A DNA stretch of 64,000 bases from Marivirga salinae (GTDB taxonomy: Bacteria; Bacteroidota; Bacteroidia; Cytophagales; Cyclobacteriaceae): contig NZ_CP129971.1 in the NCBI RefSeq assembly GCF_030503855.1, positions 751,501-815,500 on the forward strand, written 5' to 3'. Both the position numbers and the translations under genes were made by a program. Under the pieces are notes generated by a model. The model was not told the origin of the DNA and ran no database searches. It worked only from the letters and a program-made list of their open reading frames with translations. Numbering within the stretch: position 1 is the stretch's first letter; each line of letters opens with the position of its first letter. Positions 1 to 8,300 of the stretch are shown one piece after another.

Positions 1-120
1 TATAGGCCTGCTCCAGGGACTTTCTTCATGAAAAAAGTCAATATAATTGGCAAGTTCATGACGGGTTATGGCAATATTCTAATTGTTGAAAAAGAAGTAA
101 ATCTAGCCTTTTCTAATTAA
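1..120 (+). CDS. C-terminal end of an unidentified protein (partial)
   Basis: Frame 1 is open from the window edge to a TAA at 118-120, giving 39 residues that end in GYGNILIVEKEVNLAFSN. The stretch reads like normal protein, but it is too short to assign to a family. It converges on the next gene and the two stop codons overlap by 4 nt, an arrangement common for real convergent genes. The rest of the gene lies before the window. Confidence 0.4.
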   Translation, partial: YRPAPGTFFMKKVNIIGKFMTGYGNILIVEKEVNLAFSN

Positions 121-1667
121 TTATATAACATGCTTCTCGCTGACTTCAATTGATAATTTTCCGGCTCGAATGACAACCCTTTCTTGACTATTTGGCGAGC
201 TTTAGACGTATATCCTCTACGGAAATATTCTAGGCAAAGCATGGAATATGCATTGCCTAATAAATTAGCTTGATAGGTGTTGATCTCACTTTTACTAATA
301 GATTCTTCAAATTTACTTCTAAATTCTTCTGCTTGCTTCAAGTTTTTATCTTGTAAGGTTAAAAATATTGATTGCAATAATAGGTTTTGCTGTAGTTCTA
401 CAAGTATTTTATTTTCCAACAATTTTGGATACTTGCCAATCAGATTTTGTAAATCTTCTAAAGCTGTAATCTCATATTCATTCTCATAAATTTTAGCAAA
501 GGACTGAAGCAACAATGGAGCGGTGCTAGTATGATTTGGCTGCAAGCTATACGCTATTTGAGCATTTTTATAAGAATTCTTATAATACCCTCTATTGAAA
601 TTCACAACTGCTAAATTGTAATTATAGTTAAATTTAACTCGATCTACCAGTGTAGAATCTTGTAATCTGTTTATTGTGTAGTTATACGCACTATCTGCTA
701 ATTTTAAATTTCCTTTGCTAATAAGTGTTTCCTGAATCATTCTGCCAATTTCTCCTTCTACCTGAGTGATATTGATTTCCTTTCCAAGAAATTTTTCAAG
801 CTTCGGAAGCAGTATAATTTCATCCCAATTACTATAATCCGCCTGACCTAAAATACTAACAAGACTTATTTTTAATAATTCTTCTGTCTTTTCATTTGGG
901 TAGATAAAATGAGCTTTCGAAAAATTTGTGTAAGCGGCTTTAAAATTTGACAAACTAAATTCTTGAATTCCCCTATTATAATATTGTAAAGAAGCCAACT
1001 CTAATTTATTTAACCTTTTACCTCCAAAATAATAGCGTTCGAAAACTGTATTAAGATCATTTCCTCTTATTTCGCTCTCTTTTATAATTTTTTGCGCCAA
1101 TAATGTACTGATAAAATTCTCCTTAAAACCATTAGAAAATTCTGCAAAACCCTTTACTGGATCAGTGGTTTCAATTAAAATTTGTTCACCGTTTGGGTCT
1201 GCTATTAAATAGACATGTGTGGGGGTTTCTTTAATGGAATAAGGAATGCCTAACTCATCAAACATTAATGAATATAAAATTACTGCGCTAACACAATTGT
1301 ATGTTCCGTCTTGAAAAACTTGATTAAAATAACTCAGTTCCTCATATTTAATCAGGAAATTCTCATGGATTTGTTCATATACTTTCTTCAAATCCTTTGA
1401 AAACCTCCTATGTATTTTTCGGTTTTTTAGATCTTCAACTTCTCTTTCAAATTGATAGGCTGATTGGTTTATAGAAGCAGAATCATCTACATTAATGGTA
1501 AAATAAAAAGGAAATAGATTTGATTGGTTTGTATCCAAATTATTGAAGAAATCTTCCTCCATGGAGGATTGAAAACTTAGTTCACTTAATTCATATTTGA
1601 CTTGTGACTGAGCAAAAGAAAGAAAGGTGAAGAAAATAAGGCTTCCGCTGATGAATAATTTTAACAT
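117..1667 (-). CDS. Secreted transglutaminase-like protein with TPR repeats
   Basis: A 516-residue protein that starts with a clear Sec signal peptide (MLKLFISGSLIFFTFLSFAQ). Residues about 85-180 resemble a transglutaminase-like fold: Cys125 in GTYNC, His151 in TPTHVYL and Asp157 in IADPNG have the spacing of the Cys-His-Asp triad. From about residue 225 to the end, helical repeats with Tyr/Ala/Pro patterns (for example SLSNFKAAYTNFSKAHFIYPN) look like TPRs. Proteins of this architecture are common in Bacteroidota and their substrates are unknown. It may be a periplasmic peptidase-like or scaffold protein. ATG start at 1667; it stands alone. Function is inferred from motifs only. Confidence 0.75.
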   Translation of the reverse strand: MLKLFISGSLIFFTFLSFAQSQVKYELSELSFQSSMEEDFFNNLDTNQSNLFPFYFTINVDDSASINQSAYQFEREVEDLKNRKIHRRFSKDLKKVYEQIHENFLIKYEELSYFNQVFQDGTYNCVSAVILYSLMFDELGIPYSIKETPTHVYLIADPNGEQILIETTDPVKGFAEFSNGFKENFISTLLAQKIIKESEIRGNDLNTVFERYYFGGKRLNKLELASLQYYNRGIQEFSLSNFKAAYTNFSKAHFIYPNEKTEELLKISLVSILGQADYSNWDEIILLPKLEKFLGKEINITQVEGEIGRMIQETLISKGNLKLADSAYNYTINRLQDSTLVDRVKFNYNYNLAVVNFNRGYYKNSYKNAQIAYSLQPNHTSTAPLLLQSFAKIYENEYEITALEDLQNLIGKYPKLLENKILVELQQNLLLQSIFLTLQDKNLKQAEEFRSKFEESISKSEINTYQANLLGNAYSMLCLEYFRRGYTSKARQIVKKGLSFEPENYQLKSARSMLYN

Positions 1668-1795
1668 TGGTGATTCAGTAATGTGTAAGAATACTAACTT
1701 TCAGACTAATGTATTGATAATTCTTGAGCCATTAAAACCCTCTGAGAAATAATTTAAAATATAGTTTTAAATCTTCCTTAACCATTCTTCCACTG

Positions 1796-1822
1796 TTGGC
1801 GCAAGCGTGTCACTTGTGCCAA
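1796..1822. repeat. Intergenic hairpin upstream of the tet(M)-like gene
   Basis: TTGGCGCAAG (1796-1805), a 7-nt loop and CTTGTGCCAA (1813-1822) form a 10-bp stem with one G-T pair. There is no T-run on either side, so it is not a standard terminator. It could be a small dispersed palindrome or an operator; no second full copy was seen in the window. The rest of the 1668-1908 gap shows no gene. Confidence 0.5.
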
Positions 1823-1908
1823 ATGACATTATTAAAATTTATCGTCCCCACTAGGACTGATTTTAAAACATATTCTATATCCCCAACCCAAAATCCTCCC
1901 AAACTTCC

Positions 1909-1916
1909 TAAGTTTG
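1909..1916 (+). promoter_or_regulatory. Candidate -7 box for the tet(M)-like gene
   Basis: TAAGTTTG fits the Bacteroidota TAnnTTTG box. It ends 7 nt before the ATG at 1924, which puts the expected start of transcription at or next to the start codon. The mRNA may therefore be leaderless. No good -33 TTTG was found at the usual spacing. Confidence 0.4.
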
Positions 1917-1923
1917 TACCCTA

Positions 1924-3915
1924 ATGCCAGCAAAAACAGTTTTAACCATAGGAATTTTAGCGCATGTAGATGCAGGGAAAACCTCTTTGACGGAGTGCTT
2001 ACTACACCAGGCGGGTGCCACTAAAGCACAAGGCAGTGTAGATAAAGGTTCTGCTATCACAGATGGCTTGGCACTGGAGAAAAGCAGGGGGATTTCCATC
2101 AAAGCGGCTTCCGTTAATTTTAGCTGGAAACAAACGCAATTCCAATTGGTGGACACCCCGGGCCATATTGATTTTGCGGCAGAAGTAGATCGGGCGCTTT
2201 CCATTTTGGATGCGGTGATCTTAGTAGTTTCAGCTAAAGAAGGTGTTCAAGCCCATACCTTAAATTTATGGGAAAGTTTGAAGGAGCGTAATCTGCCTGT
2301 CATCATTTTCTTTAATAAAATCGATAGAGATGGTGTTTTCCCGGAGCAGGTTTTTGCTGATTTTCAGAAAGAATTAGACGCTAGGCTTTTTGCTTTGAAT
2401 CTTTCTGATTTATCGGATTCCAATCAAGTGCATGTAGTACCTTTTGAAGCTTGTAGTGATCATGCAGATCATGCAATTATTGATCATTCCCTAGAAAATT
2501 TAGCCGAATGTGATGAGGCTTTTTTGGAAAAATACTTAGAAGGAACTATAGGCGAAATGTCCACTATTTTGGCGCAAGCCTTGCCACATATTCAAAATGG
2601 CAGTCTTTATCCTGTGCTATTTGGAAGTGCTAAGTTAGGTCTCGGCATTGATGGGTTATTGGACCAGTTGGATAAACTGATTCCTCCTCCGCAACATTAC
2701 TTTTCTTCGCCAGCTGCCAAGGTTTTTAAAGTCGAGTTCCACGAAAAATTGGGGAGGCTCGCTTATATCAAATCTTATGGAGGCCTGCTGAAAACCAAAG
2801 ACAGCATTCCGTCTCAAGAGATGGGCAAAGACATTAAAATCAACCAAATCTTTAAAGCAGAAGCTGGTGGATTGGAGCAAGTAGCAGAACTCCATCAGGG
2901 AGAAATCGGTTTGATTACCACTTCTGATATTATCCTGGCGGGAGATATTTTGGGCAATGAAAAACTCGCGGATTCCTTTTCCAAAATCAGTAATGCCGTA
3001 TTGGCGGTAGAGGCAAAAGCCGTAGAAGAGAAAGATTATCAAAAGTTAGGAGAAGCATTAGAGATTCTCAATTTGGAAGATCCCATTTTGGATTTTAAAT
3101 GGTTTAAGGAAGAAAGAGAATTTCACATCAAAATTCTAGGCCCTATTCAAACCGAGGTCTTGAAAGACAGCCTAAGCCAAAGATGGGGAATTGAAGCAGA
3201 ATTCCTTCCGCCAAAAGTGATTTATAAAGAAACGCCTACTCAATCAGCCGAAGGCTTTGTCCGCTATTGGATGCCAAAACCATGCTGGGCGATTATGACA
3301 TTTCTGATAGAGCCAGGAGAATCGGGCAGTGGTGTGAGCTTTGAAAACAAAGTCCGCACGAGCGATATCAGTCAAAAATACATTAATGAAGTAAAGCGCG
3401 CCATTCCGTGGACGTTGAAACAAGGTTTGCATGGCTATGAAGTAACGGACATCAAAATCACATTGATCAAAGGTGAAGAACATAATGTACACTCCAACCC
3501 GGGCGACTTTTTATTAGCCACGCCTATGGGAATCATGCGTGGATTGGAAAATGCAGGAACCGATCTTTTGGAACCTATGTATGCCTTTGAAATCAAAGCG
3601 CATCAGGAATATCTTGGGGCAGTCTCCAGTGATTTAAGTCAAATGCGGGCCACTTTGGAAAGTCCTCTTTTTGATGGGGAGTTTTTCATCATGAAAGGTC
3701 GGGTTGCGGTAGCCGAAGCGATGGATTATGCCATCCAATTCAATGCCACCACTTCTGGCAAAGGCCGACTAAAACTCAGTCTGGATGGCTATGAAAAAAC
3801 CACACTAACAGAAGATAAAACCCGTCCCTACAAAGGTGTTTCCCCACTTGATGAATCGCAATGGATCTTGCATATGCGTGGTGCTTTTAAGGCGGATGAG
3901 AGGATGATGGGTTAG
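1924..3915 (+). CDS. Tet(M)/Tet(Q)-type ribosomal protection GTPase
   Basis: A 663-residue translational GTPase related to EF-G and closest to the tetracycline ribosomal protection proteins (Tet(M) about 639 residues). The G domain shows G1 AHVDAGKTS (13-21), G3 DTPGH and G4 FFNKIDRDG. It is followed by domains II-V in the usual order, with family landmarks such as SVDKGSA, FGSAKLGLGID, ENAGTDLLEPMYAFEI and AHQEYLG. Family members bind the ribosome, hydrolyse GTP and dislodge tetracycline from the 30S subunit. Domain IV loop III reads HNVHSNPGDF where Tet(M) has SPVSTPADF, so the proline that contacts the drug site (P509 in Tet(M)) is missing. Resistance is therefore uncertain; another ribosome-rescue role is possible. 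No transfer genes flank it. Confidence 0.85.
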   Translation: MPAKTVLTIGILAHVDAGKTSLTECLLHQAGATKAQGSVDKGSAITDGLALEKSRGISIKAASVNFSWKQTQFQLVDTPGHIDFAAEVDRALSILDAVILVVSAKEGVQAHTLNLWESLKERNLPVIIFFNKIDRDGVFPEQVFADFQKELDARLFALNLSDLSDSNQVHVVPFEACSDHADHAIIDHSLENLAECDEAFLEKYLEGTIGEMSTILAQALPHIQNGSLYPVLFGSAKLGLGIDGLLDQLDKLIPPPQHYFSSPAAKVFKVEFHEKLGRLAYIKSYGGLLKTKDSIPSQEMGKDIKINQIFKAEAGGLEQVAELHQGEIGLITTSDIILAGDILGNEKLADSFSKISNAVLAVEAKAVEEKDYQKLGEALEILNLEDPILDFKWFKEEREFHIKILGPIQTEVLKDSLSQRWGIEAEFLPPKVIYKETPTQSAEGFVRYWMPKPCWAIMTFLIEPGESGSGVSFENKVRTSDISQKYINEVKRAIPWTLKQGLHGYEVTDIKITLIKGEEHNVHSNPGDFLLATPMGIMRGLENAGTDLLEPMYAFEIKAHQEYLGAVSSDLSQMRATLESPLFDGEFFIMKGRVAVAEAMDYAIQFNATTSGKGRLKLSLDGYEKTTLTEDKTRPYKGVSPLDESQWILHMRGAFKADERMMG

Positions 3916-3936
3916 TAGGTTAATGTCTAGTTAGTC

Positions 3937-3988
3937 CAAGCGGACGCTTGAACCAGGTAATAAATTGGCTTGAACCTGTACTAAATTG
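3937..3988. repeat. Short palindrome followed by a tandem duplication
   Basis: CAAGCG-GA-CGCTTG (3937-3950) is a small palindrome just after the tet(M)-like gene. It overlaps an imperfect tandem pair: GCTTGAACCAGGTAATAAAT (3946 onward) and GCTTGAACCTGTACTAAAT (3968 onward). No coding role is apparent. Confidence 0.45.
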
Positions 3989-4037
3989 AAACTAACTACA
4001 ATTGCCTACCATAGCCCAAGCTTTTGCTTTATGCAGT

Positions 4038-4409
4038 TTATTCAACAGCTACTTCTCCAATCACTTCTAAACATGTAATATAAACCTGTTCTCCTACCAT
4101 ACAGATACTTCCCATTTCTTCGGCAGGTTCAAAGCCTAAACGTACGCGCTGACCATCTACGAATTGAAAATCCCACAATGGATCTTCGGTAGCTTCTTTC
4201 GGAAGCGGTGGAGTAGCACACCAGCCCCAACGCCACATAGGCTCTAAATAATCACCATTGTCAAGTTGGAAAACAAAACCACAACCATCCAAGCCTTCTA
4301 AGTCCACTACCGTTGCGGTATAAGTACAATCTTGGGAAATTTTTGCTTCTTCCGGTTCGCAAGCTAAAACGCTTAGCAATATTACCATTACTGCTATTAT
4401 TCTGTTCAT
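4038..4409 (-). CDS. Small lipoprotein of unknown function
   Basis: A 123-residue protein with a lipoprotein signal peptide: MNRIIAVMVILLSVLAC places the lipidated Cys at residue 17. The mature part is acidic and rich in Trp, Gly and Cys (YLEPMWRWGWCATPPLP) and ends in repeated Val/Ile strands (GEQVYITCLEVIGEVAVE), suggesting a small beta fold with possible disulfides. No family is recognised. It stands alone between the convergent tet(M)-like gene and the transposase gene; the 300 nt upstream (4410-4709) hold no other gene. Confidence 0.7.
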   Translation of the reverse strand: MNRIIAVMVILLSVLACEPEEAKISQDCTYTATVVDLEGLDGCGFVFQLDNGDYLEPMWRWGWCATPPLPKEATEDPLWDFQFVDGQRVRLGFEPAEEMGSICMVGEQVYITCLEVIGEVAVE

Positions 4410-4709
4410 TTTATTTGAGGTTAAGATACTTCAAAGACACTTTATGGATTTAATAGGTTGGAATTTTTTTAAATATGAAATATCAGAGACCTTAAAATCA
4501 AAAATCTGTGAGGCATGCCTTTAAAGCATTGCAATATTAAAAATAACTGGAATAACCCAAGTAGTGGTTTGTGTTTGATTCTAGAATTATACAGATTTAA
4601 TATACCCTCATTTCTTTCCTACCAAATAATAAAATTTCATTTCTTTCCAATTGCATTTTTCTCCATTTTTAAAGAAATTAAAATTTCAACCAAAACAGTT
4701 TCAACCAGT

Positions 4710-5303
4710 ATGTCCCATAAATTTCAGAACAAGTACCGCATAGCAACTGCTAGATTAAAAAATTGGGATTATGGCAGCAATGCCACCTATTTCGTAACCA
4801 TCTGCACCAAAAACAGACAACATTTTTTCGGTGAAATCAGGAATCAGAAAATGTTTTTAAATGATATCGGAAAAATGGTAGAATTCGAATGGTTAAAATC
4901 ATTCGAATTACGACCCGATATGAATTTGTATATGGGTGAATATCAGGTAATGCCCAATCATTTTCATGGGATTGTGGGGATTGGGGAAAATCGGTATAAT
5001 ACGATAAACGGTATGAACCGTGATTGTAGAGACGCCATGCATGGCGTCTCTACCCCCATCCACAAACCAACCCACGCCCCCACGCACAATCCCAATAAAT
5101 TCGGCCCACAATCCAAAAATTTGGGTTCCATTATGCGTGGATTTAAATCTGCGGTGACCGTTGGTGCACGATTGATTAATCCTGATTTTGGATGGCAGGA
5201 ACGTTTTCATGATCATATTATCCGTGATAAACGATCATTTATTCGTATTTCGGAATACATTAAAAATAACCCCAAAAATTGGCGGGATGATCGGTTTTGG
5301 TAA
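4710..5303 (+). CDS. REP-associated tyrosine transposase (Y1/HUH, RAYT)
   Basis: A single-strand DNA transposase of the IS200-like Y1 superfamily. The HUH metal-binding motif is MPNHFHGI (His84, His86). The N-terminus YGSNATYFVTICTKNRQHFF and the C-terminus WQERFHDHIIRDKRSF...SEYIKNNPKNW are typical of RAYT proteins; the nucleophile is probably the Tyr in SEYIKNNP. I start it at ATG 4710 (MSHKFQNKY, 197 residues). The open frame runs upstream to 4515, but that part is low-complexity and unlike the family. A perfect REP palindrome lies inside the gene and adds CRDAMHGVST in frame between the HUH motif and the GSIMRGFKS helix. RAYTs act on REP sequences; four REP copies occur within 13 kb of this gene. 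No terminal repeats of an autonomous IS are visible. Confidence 0.85.
   Translation: MSHKFQNKYRIATARLKNWDYGSNATYFVTICTKNRQHFFGEIRNQKMFLNDIGKMVEFEWLKSFELRPDMNLYMGEYQVMPNHFHGIVGIGENRYNTINGMNRDCRDAMHGVSTPIHKPTHAPTHNPNKFGPQSKNLGSIMRGFKSAVTVGARLINPDFGWQERFHDHIIRDKRSFIRISEYIKNNPKNWRDDRFW
5026..5053. repeat. REP palindrome inside the transposase gene
   Basis: A perfect 28-nt palindrome: GTAGAGACGCCATG followed by its reverse complement. It shares the core GAGACGCnATGCATnGCGTC with copies at 5385, 13558 and 17762. It is read through as RDAMHGVST in the transposase frame. Confidence 0.9.
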
Positions 5304-5312
5304 TAACCGTTT

Positions 5313-8300
5313 TTACCCCAACACAACCCCAACCCCAATCATCTCCAACAAATATGGATTATGATCAATGATTATAATATCATTGGTAAAGACGCGATGC
5401 ATCGCGTCTCCACCATGCATCCCGTCTTTACCAACAATCTTATTCAGAATACCATACAACAAATCAATATCCGCATAATGCAAACCAGTGCTGGGTTCAT
5501 CTAAAATATATAGGGTGTTTTTCGTTGGCTTTTGGAGCCAGTTCAACAATAACAGCCTTTGCTTTTCACCAGAAGAAAGGGACTGCACCGGCTGGTCTAA
5601 ACGGAGGTGTGCCAAGCCGATTTTTTCAAGTTGATTAATCAATTGGAGGCTTTTTGAAGATGGCCTTTCCTCTGCTAACCAATCTTTTAATTCCATTAAA
5701 TTCATTGCTAAAACATCTGCAATAGATGCCGACCGAACGCTATGCTCCAGAATTTGATTTTGATAACGTTGTCCTTTGCAAACTTCACATTTTTCAATCG
5801 AATTGGCGGCTACATCCAGACTAGTTTCCACATATCCTTTTCCTTTGCAATTTGGGCACTGACTACTTTTTGATTTATAGGAAAAGTCCTGAGCTTTTAG
5901 GCCTGTTTCTTTTGCAAAAACCTTGGTAACATCCTTTAGCAGATCTAAATAATCCACCAATAAAGTGGCAGCATATGTCCTGAGCTTTTTGGACTCAAAA
6001 TAATGTACCTCTTTATATTTTTTAGGAAATTCAATGCTTTCACAGTTTACCGGTTTCCCTTGCTGAATACTTGGCATCAGGATATCTTTCACCAAAGTGG
6101 TTTTCCCTATACCTGATTTTCCTGAAATAGCGGTAATACCCTCAACCGGCACATTCAATTCATCTTTGACAAGCGTATGTTTCGATAATTTTCGGATAGC
6201 AATATATTCCTTTCCATCTGAAAGTTTAATTGGAATTGATTTAGTTTTCAAAAAAGGATGGCAATCGGGTTCTTTCAGGAAATCTTGAGGGCTTCCCTGA
6301 TAGTTAATATATCCACCCAACTTTCCGGCTTTAGGCCCCAGTTGAACCAGCTGATCAGCCGCCAATATAATTTCTTTATTGTGCTCAATCACAATCACCG
6401 TATTGCCTTTTTTAATCAGGTGTTTTAGAATTTGGATCAAATCGGGGATATTGTCATTTGACAAACCTGCAGAAGGCTCATCTAGCAAATAAGTGATGCC
6501 CTTAAGTGGACTATTTAACTGTTTGATCAATGCTACTCGTTGATTTTCCCCACCAGAAAGTGTGGCCGATTTTCGGTTCAGCTGAAGATGATCAATATGC
6601 AATTGTTTTGCTCGCTTGATGGTGTTGATTAAATGCGGTTCTATTTTCTCAATAAGCTTTTGATCTACCTCATCAAGTGTACCATCAGCAGAAAGCCATT
6701 TTTCTAAGCTTTTAAAATCCATTGATTTGATTTGGTGAATGGACTTGCTTGCAATTTGAAAAGTTAATCTTTCTGGTTTTAATCCGCTTCCCTCACAATG
6801 GCTGCACTCAGCAGGAGCAAAAAGTGCGGTTAAATGTGCTATATTTTTATTCTTCCTGGTCTTATAATATTCGGATTTTAGATAGTGAAAAAGACCTTCC
6901 CATTTCATACTTACTGCCTGTGTTCCTTGATTGGTTTTGGTTTTATAATTCCAATTGGCTTTCCAATCTTTATCGCCCGCACCATGGAAGATTATATTTT
7001 TTTGTTGATTGCTAAGTTCTTTAAAAGCCGTTTCCAAGCTGAATCCATTTTCCAGCCCTACCTCTTTTAATATTGCCATATATTGACTGCCTGCCTGACC
7101 ATAATAGGCCAGTGCTTTATTATGCTCAAATAATCCTATGGCAATGCTTTTTTCCTCATCCAAGACGATTTTACCCAAATCAGGAAGCAATTCTTCCCCA
7201 TAACCATCACAAACGGCACATTTTCCCAGTTCATGATTATTGGAAAAATGACTGGCTGACAACTCTTCTCCTTCATATTGTGCCTTTCTGGAAAAGGCAA
7301 AGCGCAAGATTTTATCTATACCCGTTTGCTTGGCAATATCAGAACGCTCGGAATAGCTTCTCTCCTTTCGCGTGATGCAAATGGTTGGAGTCAAGCCTGC
7401 AATATGCTCTACTTCAAACTGGAAATTTACACCTACTCTAGATTGTTGATAAGCCGAAAACTGTTTGGTCATTTCCTGCAGTCCATAGCCATGAAGCGTG
7501 TCAATCACCAATGAGGATTTACCCGAACCCGAAATTCCGGTGACTACAGATAATTGATTTTTCGGGAAATCGATATCTAAATCTTTTAGATGGTGAGTTC
7601 TTGCACCTCTGATGGAAATTTGGTCGGTTTTCTGGTCTGCTAATTCTTTGAAATCCACCGGTTCCGCTTTCTGTGCATTATCCACCAGCGTATCACAATC
7701 TGATTGAAAAAGCGGATGATTTTCAAAGCAAATAATTCCTGCCGTTTGCTTTTTCAATTCATGCAATGCCGCAAGTAGTTGTTTGACGTTTTGCTGATGT
7801 AATCCAATACTAGGTTCTTCTAGTAAAAGAATTGTATTTTTTGATGGCTTGGCAAAATGCTTGGTCAATTTAATTCGCTGCGCCTCCCCACCGGATAAAG
7901 TGTTGGAAGGTTGTCCCAATTTGATATACCCGAGTCCCAATTGCAGCATTAAAGACAGAATGGAAGTGATTTGATTTTCTTCAGAGAAGAATTCATAAGC
8001 TTCTTCAATGCTCAAATTATATATATCTGCGATATTTTTTTCGTTCCAATGCACTCGTAATACCTCAGGCTTAAATCGCTTGCCATTACAAACTGGGCAG
8101 ATCTGGTTGATCGAGCCCATGACATTCATGGAAAGCGTGATAACCCCGGCCCCTTCACAGCTTTCACATCTACCACTTTTGTTATTAAAAGAAAAGGCTC
8201 CTTTTGCCAATTTTAATGATTTTGCCTCAGGAGTTTTCGCTAGCAAATCCCGTATTTTATCCGCCAAACCTGTATAAGTAGAAGGATTGCTTCGGGGCGT

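Noticed and set aside
4515..4709. Longer N-terminus for the transposase
   Set aside because: The 65 extra residues are low-complexity and unlike RAYT proteins; ATG 4710 gives the normal family start.
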